Assembly (NCBI RefSeq): GCF_002751875.1
Contig: NZ_NMZM01000004.1
Coordinates: 1-64,000 of the forward strand
DNA length: 64,000 nt
Source of the DNA: Oceaniglobus indicus
GTDB lineage: Bacteria; Pseudomonadota; Alphaproteobacteria; Rhodobacterales; Rhodobacteraceae
Direction: 5' to 3'
The notes below the pieces were generated by a model. It ran no database searches. It saw only the letters and a list, made by a program, of their open reading frames with translations, and was not told where the DNA came from. Position numbers and translations under genes: made by a program. Shown here in pieces: positions 9,670-18,754 of the stretch. Each line of letters begins with the position of its first letter. Position 1 is the first letter of the stretch.

Positions 9670-11196
9670 TCAGGGGGCGGCTTCCGGCTGGCCGCCCTGC
9701 CGCCAGCGCACAGTGCGATTCGCGTCCATCGCCTGCCACCCCGTGGCGCTGCCGTCGGGCCAGATCACGCGCGCCTCGGCGTGCGTCGCGCGGCCCAGTC
9801 CGAAATGGCGGGGCAGGGCGCTGCCCGAGACGTGACCGCCGCCGACGGTGATTTCCTGTGTCTGCACCCGGTCGCCCGTGCGCACCTCGACAATCGCGCC
9901 GACGGCGCGGGTGTTCGGGGCCGCGCCCCGGATGTCGAGCATCAGCCAGTTGCCGGCGTCGGGCGTGACGTTCTGCCAGACCTCCAGAGGGGCGCGACGG
10001 TTGACGACGACCAGATCCAGCCGCCCATCGCCGTTCAGATCGGCCAAGGCGGCCCCACGCGAGCGTGCGGTGGTCGCCACGCCCGCCACGTCGGCCTTTT
10101 CGACGAACCGACCGTCCGCCCCTTGCATCAGCAGGTTGTTGGGATCGCGTGTGGCCATGCCCGGCATCTGGTCGACATTGCCCTTGGCGATGAACAGGTC
10201 GGGCCGGGCATCGTTGTCGATATCGCCGAATTCGGCGTGCCAGCCGGTGGACGGGCGGCCATCGTCGCCGGTGAACGGCCGCTGGGCATAGGTGCCCGTG
10301 GCATAGGGCACCATGGTGAAGCCGGTGCCGTCGTTGGTCATCAACATCTGATCGCCCATGGAGGTCAGCATCACCTCGGGCAGGCCATCGCCGGTCAGGT
10401 CACGGCTGGCGATGCCCATGCCCCACAGATGCAGGCGCGGCCAGCCGTCTTCTTCGTCCAGTTCGCGCAGGGGATCCAGCGCATACATCTGTTCGTAACC
10501 GTCGCGGATATAATAATGTCGATCGTTCGAGATCCGCAGCATCGGCGCGCCGTCCCGCCGCCAGTCGGTGAACAGCATCGACAGTGCGCAATATCCCGGC
10601 TTCAGGGGCATCGGTGGGCCATACCGGTCGCCGTCGGGGCGGATCAGGTGATTGATGTCGCAGGTGCCGAAGGGGCCATCAGGATTGGTGGCATCGACAT
10701 AATTGCCCACGGCCAGGGTGGGCAGGGTATTGCCGCCCTCCCAGGTGGCGGAAAACGCGGTGGACCAGCGGGCGTCGTCGGGCAGGTTCAGCGCCGCGGT
10801 GGCGTCGGTAAAGGTGCAGTCGCCGGTGCCGCGCAACAGCAGGTTGGCGCCGTTGCGCAGAACGAACAGGTCCAACAGGTCGTCACCGTCCAGATCCAGC
10901 GGATAGGCCCCGGTGACGCCGGTGATGTCGTCCAGCGGCGCGATGGCAAAGGTGATGTCGCCCGCCGTCGTCGTGACGTTGCGCAGCAGCACCGCGGGCG
11001 TCTCGCCGCCCGCCGCGAACAGATCGGCGCGACCGTCATCGTCGCAATCGAACACCGCGACGCCGCCGCCGACGAAATGCGACCAGCCACCGGAATAGAC
11101 GTGGCGCACGGGCAGGGCGGCGCCGCGATCGGTGAAGGCCGGATCTGCGAGGGCGGGACCGGCGGCCAACAGCAGGGCGGACAGCAGGCGGATCAT
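9670..11196 (-). CDS. secreted CRTAC1-family beta-propeller protein (FG-GAP/VCBS repeats plus ASPIC/UnbV)
   Basis: 508 residues. A signal peptide (MIRLLSALLLAAGPALA) is followed by repeated calcium-loop FG-GAP/VCBS motifs such as DCDDDGRADLF, DLDGDDLLDLF, DIDNDARPDLF and DLNGDGRLDLV, which form an integrin-like beta-propeller. The last about 90 residues (NWLMLDIRG through VIWPDGSATGWQ) match the ASPIC/UnbV domain. It is likely exported. The function of such proteins in proteobacteria is not established. The start overlaps the 3' end of the ROK regulator gene by 4 bp, so the two are probably co-transcribed. Confidence 0.85.
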   Translation of the reverse strand: MIRLLSALLLAAGPALADPAFTDRGAALPVRHVYSGGWSHFVGGGVAVFDCDDDGRADLFAAGGETPAVLLRNVTTTAGDITFAIAPLDDITGVTGAYPLDLDGDDLLDLFVLRNGANLLLRGTGDCTFTDATAALNLPDDARWSTAFSATWEGGNTLPTLAVGNYVDATNPDGPFGTCDINHLIRPDGDRYGPPMPLKPGYCALSMLFTDWRRDGAPMLRISNDRHYYIRDGYEQMYALDPLRELDEEDGWPRLHLWGMGIASRDLTGDGLPEVMLTSMGDQMLMTNDGTGFTMVPYATGTYAQRPFTGDDGRPSTGWHAEFGDIDNDARPDLFIAKGNVDQMPGMATRDPNNLLMQGADGRFVEKADVAGVATTARSRGAALADLNGDGRLDLVVVNRRAPLEVWQNVTPDAGNWLMLDIRGAAPNTRAVGAIVEVRTGDRVQTQEITVGGGHVSGSALPRHFGLGRATHAEARVIWPDGSATGWQAMDANRTVRWRQGGQPEAAP

Positions 11197-12491
11197 GCCG
11201 CGTCCAGCGCACCGGGCGCGCCCAGGCGGTCGGTCGTGACCTGCTGCAACGCCAAAGCGGCCGCGCCTCGCGCCCAGATCAGATCGCCCCAGACGTGGAT
11301 TTCGACCCGGGGCGCGGGGCGGTCGACCTGGATCGTGGCCAGTTTCATGTCGCGCAGCACCTCGTCGGCGTAAAGATAATCGAACTCCATCCGTTCGCCG
11401 GACAGGATGATCAACTCGGGATCGAACAGGTTGCTGACGTTGGCCAGACCCAGCGCCAGATAGCGTCCCGCGCGCCGGAAGATCGACCGCGCGGCACCGT
11501 TTCCGGCCTTGGCGTTCTCGTAAAGCTGCGACAGGATCGCGCCCGACCCGCCGCCCTGCGAGGCGTTCCAGTCCAGCGCGGTCGAGGCTTCGCGCACCAG
11601 GGCGTAATCGGCGACATAAGCCTCAAGGCATCCGCGTTGCCCACAGCGGCACAGGGCCCCGTCCAGATGCACCTTGGTATGGCCCAGCTCGGTGCCGAGG
11701 CCACGCGCACCGCGATACAGCCGGTTGTTCAGCACCAGCCCCATGCCGACGCCGTGTTCGATCGTGACGACGGCAAAATTCGCCACGTCGCGCCCGTCGC
11801 CGAACCACAGTTCGGCCAGGGTCAGCAGATTGGCGTCGTTGTCGATCATCACCGGCAGGCGCAGGTGGTCCGACAGCATCGGTCCAAGCGCGACATCACG
11901 GGTCTTAAGCAGCGGCGACCACAGCGCGCTGCCGCGCGCGCCATCGATGAAACCGGGCAGTCCGACCCCCACCGCCAGAACATCGGTGCGGTCATGACCC
12001 GTCTGCGACAACAGCCGCGCGAGAAGATCGTCGATCAGCGCCGTGATCTCGGGCGGTGACATCGGCTGTGCGCTGCCCGGCATGACGACGTCGGCCAGAA
12101 CCTCGCCGGCGAAATCCAGCAGGATTGCGGAATGGGCGACCTCGGCGATCTTGATGCCGGCCACCAGTCCGGCGCGTGGGCAGACGGCAAGCGCCACGGG
12201 TGGGCGACCGCGCACCGAGGGTTCGCCGTCGCGCGGCGATGCCGTGATTTCTTCCAGGTATCCCGCGGCGATCAGGTCGGTGGTGGCCGTGGTGACCGAC
12301 CCGGGGCTGACGCCGAGGATGCGCGCGGCTTCGACCCGCGACAGGGTGCCGGTGGCGCGCACCGCTTCGAAGATCTGCTGGCGCAGGGGTGTGGTCGCTT
12401 CGTCGCCGACGGTGCGAATCGGGCGCAGTGGCCCGCACCCCTGGCGATCAGTCGCCGTCTCATCGGTCGCCGTCATTCTTTCGACAGCCAT
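11193..12491 (-). CDS. xylR: ROK-family transcriptional regulator, probable xylose repressor
   Basis: 432 residues. An N-terminal winged helix-turn-helix (about 35-95; LSRVEAARILGVSPGSVTTAT) is followed by a ROK sugar-kinase-like domain with the structural zinc motif CRCGQRGCLEAYV. ROK regulators of this length are NagC/Mlc/XylR-type repressors released by sugar. It is divergent from xylFHG with 193 bp between them. That intergenic region has a dyad over the xylF promoter, which points to xylose control. The ligand is inferred from the neighbours, not from residues. Confidence 0.85.
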   Translation of the reverse strand: MAVERMTATDETATDRQGCGPLRPIRTVGDEATTPLRQQIFEAVRATGTLSRVEAARILGVSPGSVTTATTDLIAAGYLEEITASPRDGEPSVRGRPPVALAVCPRAGLVAGIKIAEVAHSAILLDFAGEVLADVVMPGSAQPMSPPEITALIDDLLARLLSQTGHDRTDVLAVGVGLPGFIDGARGSALWSPLLKTRDVALGPMLSDHLRLPVMIDNDANLLTLAELWFGDGRDVANFAVVTIEHGVGMGLVLNNRLYRGARGLGTELGHTKVHLDGALCRCGQRGCLEAYVADYALVREASTALDWNASQGGGSGAILSQLYENAKAGNGAARSIFRRAGRYLALGLANVSNLFDPELIILSGERMEFDYLYADEVLRDMKLATIQVDRPAPRVEIHVWGDLIWARGAAALALQQVTTDRLGAPGALDAA

Positions 12492-12590
12492 AATAACTCT
12501 CGCGATTTACTGGCCGAGTTCCGAAAACCGCCCCGGATCCACCCGTTTTCACAACAAAGGTTATGAAAAAATTGCCGCTGCGCAATGATT

Positions 12591-12624
12591 TTATTTTGAC
12601 AGGTGAAATAAGTCGCGCCATGCT
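12591..12624 (+). promoter_or_regulatory. candidate xylF promoter with overlapping operator dyad
   Basis: A -35-like TTGACA at 12596-12601 is followed after 17 bp by CATGCT (12619-12624), a weak -10. The arms TTATTT (12591-12596) and AAATAA (12606-12611) form a perfect 6-bp inverted repeat with a 9-bp spacer. This overlaps the -35 box, the right place for a repressor such as the divergent ROK protein. This is a reading of the sequence; binding is inferred. Confidence 0.5.
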
Positions 12625-12684
12625 GCCGTCTTATAAAGCAACGGACTGCCGCGCCTGAAGCGGCAGCATTTTTGGAGGAACCCC

Positions 12685-13710
12685 ATGCGTCTTACCTTGC
12701 TCGCAGCCGCCGCGCTGTCCACGTCGCTTACATCCATGGCCTTTGCGGCCGACATGACCGTCGGTGTCAGCTGGTCGAACTTCCAGGAAGAACGCTGGAA
12801 AACCGACGAGGCCGCCATCAAGGGCGCGCTGGACGAGGCAGGCGCGGCATACCTGTCGTCGGATGCGCAATCGTCGTCGGCCAAGCAGCTTTCGGATGTC
12901 GAATCGCTGATCTCCCAGGGGGTTGATGCGCTGATCATCCTGGCCCAGGACACCCAGGCGATCATCCCCGCCGTTCAGGCCGCCGCCGATGCGGGCATTC
13001 CGGTCATCGCCTATGACCGCCTGATCGAGGATCCGCGCGCCTTCTACCTGACCTTCGACAACATCGAGGTCGGCCGGATGCAGGCCCGCGCCGTGCTTGA
13101 GGCCGCGCCCGAGGGCAATTACGTGATGATCAAGGGCTCGCCCACCGATCCCAACGCCGATTTCCTGCGCGGCGGTCAGCAGGAAGTGCTGCAGGAGGCC
13201 ATCGATTCGGGCAAGATCACGATCGTCGGCGAGGCCTATACCGACGGCTGGCTGCCCGCCAACGCACAGCGCAACATGGAACAGCTGCTGACCCAGAACA
13301 ACAACGAGGTCGACGCCGTTGTCGCATCGAACGACGGCACGGCCGGCGGCGCGGTGGCCGCGTTGACGGCGCAGGGGCTGGACGGGATCCCGGTATCGGG
13401 TCAGGACGCCGATTTCGCCGCGCTGAACCGTGTCGCCCAAGGCACCCAGACGGTCAGCGTCTGGAAGGACAGCCGCGATCTGGGCCGCAACGCCGGTGAA
13501 ATCGCGCTGATGCTGGCCGGCGGTGGCAAGATGTCCGACGTCGAGGGCGCCGAGGAGTGGACGTCGCCCGCGGGCACGACCCTGTGGGCCGAATTCCTCG
13601 AGCCGGTGCCGGTGACCGCCGACAACCTGTCGGTCGTGGTCGATGCCGGCTGGATCAGCCAGGAAGAGCTGTGCCAGGGCGTGTCGGACGGTCCGGCCCC
13701 CTGCAACTGA
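12685..13710 (+). CDS. xylF: D-xylose ABC transporter periplasmic binding protein
   Basis: 341 residues. The signal peptide MRLTLLAAAALSTSLTSMAFA is followed by a family-1 sugar-binding protein fold: MTVGVSWSNFQEERWKTDE, the hinge region AYDRLIEDPRAFYLTFDN, and a C-terminal TVVVDAGW-like strand. The W-S-N-F-Q-E-E-R-W-K-T-D-E segment is characteristic of XylF. The ATG follows a TTTGGAGGAA ribosome site. It is first in xylFHG, and a strong hairpin follows before xylH. It captures xylose in the periplasm for XylH/XylG. Confidence 0.95.
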   Translation: MRLTLLAAAALSTSLTSMAFAADMTVGVSWSNFQEERWKTDEAAIKGALDEAGAAYLSSDAQSSSAKQLSDVESLISQGVDALIILAQDTQAIIPAVQAAADAGIPVIAYDRLIEDPRAFYLTFDNIEVGRMQARAVLEAAPEGNYVMIKGSPTDPNADFLRGGQQEVLQEAIDSGKITIVGEAYTDGWLPANAQRNMEQLLTQNNNEVDAVVASNDGTAGGAVAALTAQGLDGIPVSGQDADFAALNRVAQGTQTVSVWKDSRDLGRNAGEIALMLAGGGKMSDVEGAEEWTSPAGTTLWAEFLEPVPVTADNLSVVVDAGWISQEELCQGVSDGPAPCN

Positions 13711-13742
13711 TCCGCTGACGGGGCATTCCGCCTCACAGCATC

Positions 13743-13773
13743 CGGCCCCTGCCCACACGCGGCGCAGGGGCCG
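13743..13773 (+). terminator. hairpin between xylF and xylH (attenuator or mRNA stabiliser)
   Basis: CGGCCCCTGC at 13743-13752 and GCAGGGGCCG at 13764-13773 form a perfect 10-bp stem with an 11-base loop in the 96-bp gap between xylF and xylH. No U-run follows, so it is a weak terminator or an RNA-stability hairpin. Such hairpins commonly let the binding protein be made in excess over the membrane parts. Confidence 0.6.
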
Positions 13774-13806
13774 TTCCATCCCTTCCGCCACGTCCGGAGC
13801 ACCCCC

Positions 13807-15096
13807 ATGACCGACACGACAGGCCCGCACCCAGGCCGGTCCCGCAGTCTCTTCGCCCAACTTGAACTCGACCTGCGCCTGTTGGGCATGATCGGGGCGT
13901 TCGCGGTGATCTGCGTTCTGTTCAACATCCTGACCGGCGGCAACTTCCTGACCCCGCGCAACCTGTTCAACCTGACGATCCAGACGGTGTCGGTGGCGAT
14001 CATGGCGACGGGGATGGTGTTCGTCATCGTCACCCGCCACATCGACCTGGCGGTGGGGTCGCTGCTGGCGACCTGTTCGGCGGTCATGGCGATGACCCAG
14101 ACGGCCTGGGCGGTCGATCTGCTGGGCCTCCCGCTGGGCTCGCCGGCGCTGGCGTGGATCGCGATCCTGGCCGGGCTGCTGACCGGGGCCGTCATCGGTG
14201 GCTTTCAGGGGTGGCTGGTCGGCTATCTGTCGATTCCGGCGTTCATCGTCACGCTGGGGGGGCTTCTGGTCTGGCGCAACGTCGCCTGGTATCTGACCAA
14301 CGGCCAGACGATCGGGCCCTTGAACGAGACGTTTCAGCTGTTCGGCGGCATCAACGGCACGCTGGGCGCGACGTGGTCCTGGATCTTCGGCATCCTGGCG
14401 TCGGTCGCGGCGGTCCTGGCCCTGTTCGCGTCCCGGCGCGCCAAGCTGCGCCACGATTTTCCGGTCAAACCGATGTGGGCCGAAGGCGCGGTGGCGGCGA
14501 TTTTCGTGATCGCGATCATGGGCTTCATCGCCATCCTCAACGCCTATACCATCCCCGCGCGGGTTCTGGCCCGCCAGTTCGAAGCGCGCGGACTCGCGGT
14601 GCCCGAAGGCTTTACCGCATCCTATGGCCTGCCGATTTCGGTGTTGCTGCTGATCGCGGTGGCCGTGGTCATGACGGTGATCGCGCGCAAGACGCGGTTC
14701 GGCCGCTATGTCTTTGCCACGGGCGGCAACCCCGACGCGGCGGAACTTTCCGGCATCAACACCCGCCTTCTGACGGTAAAGGTCTTTGCGCTGATGGGTG
14801 TGCTGGTCGGCATTGCCGGGCTGGTCGCGTCGTCGCGCCTGACATTCCATTCCAACGACATCGGCACGCTGGACGAACTCCGCGTGATCGCCGCGGCCGT
14901 GATCGGCGGCACCGCGCTGGCCGGTGGGATAGGCACGATCTATGGTGCGATCCTGGGCGCGCTGATCATGCAGTCGCTGCAATCGGGCATGGCGATGGTC
15001 GGCGTTGACGCCCCGTTGCAGAATATCGTCGTGGGATCGGTCCTGGTCGCCGCCGTGCTGATCGACATCATCTATCGCCGCCGCGTGGGAGGGTAA
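13807..15096 (+). CDS. xylH: D-xylose ABC transporter permease
   Basis: 429-residue inner-membrane permease of the sugar (CUT2/RbsC-like) family with about ten or more hydrophobic segments. Recognisable stretches are TRHIDLAVGSLLA near residue 75, the long central loop FEARGLAVPEGFTASYG, and YVFATGGNPDAAELSGIN. The longer size and extended central region fit XylH rather than RbsC. It follows xylF after a hairpin and is 4 bp from xylG. It forms the xylose channel energised by XylG. Confidence 0.94.
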   Translation: MTDTTGPHPGRSRSLFAQLELDLRLLGMIGAFAVICVLFNILTGGNFLTPRNLFNLTIQTVSVAIMATGMVFVIVTRHIDLAVGSLLATCSAVMAMTQTAWAVDLLGLPLGSPALAWIAILAGLLTGAVIGGFQGWLVGYLSIPAFIVTLGGLLVWRNVAWYLTNGQTIGPLNETFQLFGGINGTLGATWSWIFGILASVAAVLALFASRRAKLRHDFPVKPMWAEGAVAAIFVIAIMGFIAILNAYTIPARVLARQFEARGLAVPEGFTASYGLPISVLLLIAVAVVMTVIARKTRFGRYVFATGGNPDAAELSGINTRLLTVKVFALMGVLVGIAGLVASSRLTFHSNDIGTLDELRVIAAAVIGGTALAGGIGTIYGAILGALIMQSLQSGMAMVGVDAPLQNIVVGSVLVAAVLIDIIYRRRVGG

Positions 15097-15100
15097 CGCC

Positions 15101-15874
15101 ATGGCCGAAGACATAGACCGCAGCGGCACGCCGCTGGTGGAAATGCGCGACATCTCGATCGCATTTGGTGGTGTGCAGGCGGTGGACCGGGTGTCGATCG
15201 ACGTGTTCCCCGGCGAGGTCGTCGGATTGCTGGGCCACAACGGCGCGGGGAAATCGACGCTGATCAAGATCCTTGCCGGTGCCTACAAGGCCGATTCCGG
15301 TGAAATCCTGATCAACGGGCAAAAGGTCGACATCCGCAGTCCGGCCGACGCGCGGACCCACCATATCGAGACGATCTATCAGACGCTGGCGCTGGCCGAC
15401 AACCTGGATGCGTCGGCCAACCTGTTCCTCGGGCGCGAGATCGTCGGCGCCTTCGGGCTGGTCGACGATTCCGCGATGGAGGCCGAGACGCGCAAGATCA
15501 TGGCGCGGCTGAACCCCAACTTCCGGAAGTTCAGCGTGCCGGTGTCGGCCCTGTCCGGCGGCCAGCGCCAGTCGGTCGCCATCGCCCGCGCGGTGTATTT
15601 CAATGCGAAGATCGTCATCATGGACGAACCCACCGCTGCGCTGGGCGTGCATGAGACCGAAATGGTCGCGGATCTGATCAAGGAGTTGAAATCGCAAGGC
15701 CTGGGCATCTTCCTGATCTCCCACGACACGCGCGAGATGATGGACCTGTGCGACCGGGTGTCGGTGATGAAGAACGGCGCACTGGTCGGCACCGAGCGGG
15801 TCGAGGACGTGACCGAGGACGACATCCTGTCGATGATCATCCTCGGGAAGAACCCCAAGCGCGAGGCGGCCTAG
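15101..15874 (+). CDS. xylG: D-xylose ABC transporter ATP-binding protein (single NBD)
   Basis: 257 residues with one nucleotide-binding domain: Walker A GHNGAGKST, Q-loop ETIYQTLALADNL, signature LSGGQRQ, Walker B IVIMDEPTAALG and H-loop LISHDTREM. Enteric XylG is about twice as long, with two fused NBDs. This half-size form must work as a homodimer and is common among alphaproteobacterial sugar importers. It is the last gene of xylFHG. The 74 bp after it precede the manganese-transporter promoter. Confidence 0.93.
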   Translation: MAEDIDRSGTPLVEMRDISIAFGGVQAVDRVSIDVFPGEVVGLLGHNGAGKSTLIKILAGAYKADSGEILINGQKVDIRSPADARTHHIETIYQTLALADNLDASANLFLGREIVGAFGLVDDSAMEAETRKIMARLNPNFRKFSVPVSALSGGQRQSVAIARAVYFNAKIVIMDEPTAALGVHETEMVADLIKELKSQGLGIFLISHDTREMMDLCDRVSVMKNGALVGTERVEDVTEDDILSMIILGKNPKREAA

Positions 15875-15927
15875 CCCGCGACCGGGCAGGCGTGCCCCGC
15901 GGGGCGCGCCGTGACGATTGCCGCAGG

Positions 15928-15977
15928 TGAGAATCGTTCGCATTTTGCTTGACACTTGCGAGTGAGTTGCATTTACA
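15928..15977 (+). promoter_or_regulatory. candidate metal-regulated promoter of sitABCD
   Basis: A consensus -35 TTGACA (15949-15954) and TTTACA (15972-15977) are 17 bp apart. The spacer contains TTGCGAGTGAGTTGCA, an imperfect dyad similar to Fur-family Mur boxes of alphaproteobacteria. Just upstream, TGAGAATCGTTCGCA (15928-15942) is a second imperfect palindrome. I infer manganese repression by a Mur/Fur-type protein; binding is untested. Confidence 0.5.
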
Positions 15978-16014
15978 AGGCGGCATGAATGTTTTCGCGC
16001 GAAGGAGGTGCACG

Positions 16015-16920
16015 ATGCCGTCACGACTGATCGGGATGATTTCGACGACCGCGATGATTGCGCTGGTGGCCGGTGGCGCCGCGGCCGCCGATGACCGGCT
16101 GAAGGTCGTGACGACCTTTACCGTGCTGGCCGACATGGCGGCGAACGTCGCGGGGGATGCCGCCGATGTCGTGTCGATCACCAAGCCGGGCGCCGAAATC
16201 CACGGTTATGAACCGACCCCCCAGGACATCGTGCGCGCCTATGATGCCGACCTGATCCTGTTCAACGGTCTGAACCTGGAATTGTGGTTCGAACAATTCC
16301 TGTCCAACCTCGGCGATATCCCCTCGGTCACCCTGACCGAAGGGATTGATCCGATTTCCATCAACTCGGGCAGCTATGAGGGCAAGCCGAACCCCCATGC
16401 CTGGATGGGTCTGGATAATGCCCTGATCTATGTCGACAACATCGCGGCGGCGTTTTCGGAGGCCGACCCCGACAACGCGGCGCTCTATGCGGCCAACGCC
16501 GAGACCTACAAGACGCGGTTGCGCGACACCATCGCGCCCCTGCGCGAACAGATCGCGGCCATCCCCGAGGATCAGCGTTGGCTGGTAACCTGCGAAGGGG
16601 CCTTCAGTTATCTCGCGCGGGATTTCGGGCTTAGGGAATTGTATCTCTGGCCGATGAATGCCGACCAGGTGGGCACGCCGCAACAGGTGCGCGCCGTGAT
16701 CGACGGGGTGCGGAACAACGACATCCCCGTGGTGTTCTGTGAAAGCACGGTGAACACCGCCCCCGCCCAGCAGGTCGCGCGTGAAACCGGTGCGGCCTAT
16801 GGCGGCGTGCTGTATGTCGATTCACTGAGCGCGCCGGATGGTCCGGTGCCGACCTATCTGGATCTGCTGAAGGTCACGTCGGACACGGTGGCGAAAGGTC
16901 TGACCGGGGCGCCGCAATAA
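16015..16920 (+). CDS. sitA: manganese (or zinc/iron) ABC transporter binding protein
   Basis: 301-residue cluster A-I metal-binding lipoprotein-like protein (ZnuA/PsaA/SitA family) with signal peptide ending near GGAAA. The four expected ligands are visible: His63 (GAEIHGYEP), His128 (PNPHAWM), Glu194 (TCEGAFSYL) and Asp269 (YVDSLS). The His-His-Glu-Asp set and the lack of a His-rich loop favour manganese over zinc. ATG 16015 follows a strong GGAGGTG. It is first of four genes SBP-ATPase-permease-permease. Confidence 0.9.
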   Translation: MPSRLIGMISTTAMIALVAGGAAAADDRLKVVTTFTVLADMAANVAGDAADVVSITKPGAEIHGYEPTPQDIVRAYDADLILFNGLNLELWFEQFLSNLGDIPSVTLTEGIDPISINSGSYEGKPNPHAWMGLDNALIYVDNIAAAFSEADPDNAALYAANAETYKTRLRDTIAPLREQIAAIPEDQRWLVTCEGAFSYLARDFGLRELYLWPMNADQVGTPQQVRAVIDGVRNNDIPVVFCESTVNTAPAQQVARETGAAYGGVLYVDSLSAPDGPVPTYLDLLKVTSDTVAKGLTGAPQ

Positions 16921-17000
16921 CGCGGCAAAGTCCGGCCTGCGGCAAATCCGTCGCGGGCCACCATGGGATGAACGCCCGGATCGGGCAAGAGGGGCGACGG

Positions 17001-17879
17001 ATGCGGGACGAACGGACCGGGGCAAACGACGACGCGGGCATCATGGCGCGCGACGTGACCGTGACCTATCGCAACGGGCACACCGCCCTGTGGGACGCGA
17101 GTTTCGCGATCCCGCGCGGCACCATCACCGCGCTGGTCGGGGTCAACGGTGCCGGCAAATCGACGATGTTCAAGGCGATCATGGGCTTCGTGCCCGCCGC
17201 CGCCGGTGAAATCCGCATTCTCGGGCTGACCGTGAAAGAGGCGCTGTCGCAGAACCTGGTCGCCTATGTGCCGCAATCCGAGGATGTCGATTGGGCCTTC
17301 CCCGTGCTGGTCGAAGACGTGGTGATGATGGGGCGCTATGGCCACATGGGGTTCCTGCGCCGCGCGAAACCGGCCGACCATGCCGCCGTCGATCAGGCCC
17401 TGCGGCGCGTCAACATGCAGGAGTTCCGGCATCGCCAGATCGGCGAACTGTCGGGCGGGCAGCGCAAGCGCGTGTTCCTGGCCCGGGCGTTGGCGCAGGA
17501 CGGACAGGTGATCTTGCTGGACGAGCCGTTCACCGGCGTCGACGTCAAGACCGAGGACCAGATCGTGAACCTGTTGCGCGATCTGCGCGACGAGGGCCGC
17601 GTGATGCTGGTGTCGACCCACAACCTGGGGTCGGTCCCCGAATTCTGCGACCGCTGCATCCTGGTGAAGGGAACGGTGCTGGCCCATGGTCCGACCGAAA
17701 CCACCTTTACCCGGGCCAACCTGGAACAGGCGTTCGGCGGTGTGCTGCGGCATTTCACGCTGGGCGGCACCGATCTGCATGACGACGAGGACGCGCGCTC
17801 GGTATCGATTTTCACCGACGATGAACGCCCGCTGGTGCAATACGGCGACAAGACGCGGCGCATCGAGGAAAACCAATGA
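17001..17879 (+). CDS. sitB: manganese ABC transporter ATP-binding protein
   Basis: 292 residues: Walker [11 protein letters not shown]-loop [10 protein letters not shown], signature LSGGQRKR, Walker [14 protein letters not shown]-loop LVSTHNLG. The Q-S-E-D-V-D-W stretch is typical of SitB/MntA metal ATPases. I chose ATG 17001 because AGAGGGG lies at the right distance; an ATG at 16968 has no ribosome site. The stop overlaps the sitC start by 4 bp (ATGA). Confidence 0.92.
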   Translation: MRDERTGANDDAGIMARDVTVTYRNGHTALWDASFAIPRGTITALVGVNGAGKSTMFKAIMGFVPAAAGEIRILGLTVKEALSQNLVAYVPQSEDVDWAFPVLVEDVVMMGRYGHMGFLRRAKPADHAAVDQALRRVNMQEFRHRQIGELSGGQRKRVFLARALAQDGQVILLDEPFTGVDVKTEDQIVNLLRDLRDEGRVMLVSTHNLGSVPEFCDRCILVKGTVLAHGPTETTFTRANLEQAFGGVLRHFTLGGTDLHDDEDARSVSIFTDDERPLVQYGDKTRRIEENQ

Positions 17880-18754
17880 TCGACCATCTGCTGTTGCCGT
17901 TCACCTATGGCTACATGACCAATGCGATGTGGGTGTCGGCGCTGGTCGGCGGCGTTTGCGCCTTTTTGTCGTGTTACCTGATGTTGAAGGGTTGGTCGCT
18001 GATCGGCGATGCGCTGTCCCATTCGGTGGTGCCGGGGGTTGCGGGGGCCTATATCCTGGGGCTGCCGTTTGCGCTGGGCGCGTTCGTGGCGGGCGGGCTG
18101 GCGGCGGGATCGATGCTGTTCCTGTCTGAACGCTCGGGGTTGAAGGTGGACGTGATCATCGGTCTGATCTTCACGGCATTCTTCGGTCTTGGCCTGTTCA
18201 TCGTGTCGGTCAACCCGATGTCGGTGTCGATCCAGACGATCACCATGGGCAACATCCTGGCCATCACGCCGGGCGATACCCTGCAACTGGCGATCATCGG
18301 TTTCGTGTCGCTGGCGATCCTGCTGGCCAAGTGGAAGGATCTGATGGTCACGTTCTTCGACGAAAGCCACGCGCGCACCATCGGGCTGCGCCCCGGCCTG
18401 CTAAAGGCGGTGTTCTTCGTCTTGCTGTCGGCGTCGGTGGTCGCAGCGATGCAGACGGTCGGTGCGTTCCTTGTCATCGCCATGGTGGTGACACCGGGGG
18501 CGACGGCGTATCTGCTGTGCGACCGGTTTCCACGGCTGATCATGGTGTCGGTCGCCATCGGTGCGATCACCAGCTTCCTCGGCGCCTATGTCAGCTTCTT
18601 TCTCGACGGGGCGACGGGAGGCGTGATCGTGGTCTTGCAGACGCTGATCTTCCTTGCCGCGTTCATCTTTGCGCCGAAACACGGAATCCTGGCGGCCCGG
18701 CGCAAGGCGGCGGCGGCGCTGGACGGGCGCGCACCAGGCGCCGAGGTATCGTGA
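17876..18754 (+). CDS. sitC: manganese ABC transporter permease 1
   Basis: 292-residue ABC-3 family permease with about eight membrane spans. [30 protein letters not shown] is the family's conserved N-terminal region (positions 21-50). It overlaps sitB by 4 bp and sitD by 1 bp, so it is translationally coupled on both sides. With SitD it forms the heterodimeric channel for metal uptake. Confidence 0.91.
   Translation: MIDHLLLPFTYGYMTNAMWVSALVGGVCAFLSCYLMLKGWSLIGDALSHSVVPGVAGAYILGLPFALGAFVAGGLAAGSMLFLSERSGLKVDVIIGLIFTAFFGLGLFIVSVNPMSVSIQTITMGNILAITPGDTLQLAIIGFVSLAILLAKWKDLMVTFFDESHARTIGLRPGLLKAVFFVLLSASVVAAMQTVGAFLVIAMVVTPGATAYLLCDRFPRLIMVSVAIGAITSFLGAYVSFFLDGATGGVIVVLQTLIFLAAFIFAPKHGILAARRKAAAALDGRAPGAEVS

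Noticed and set aside
12631-15267. 878-codon open frame antisense to xylF and xylH
   Set aside because: High-GC shadow: the sense strand encodes unmistakable XylF and XylH, the antisense product is His/Arg/Gln-rich low complexity and has no ribosome site.
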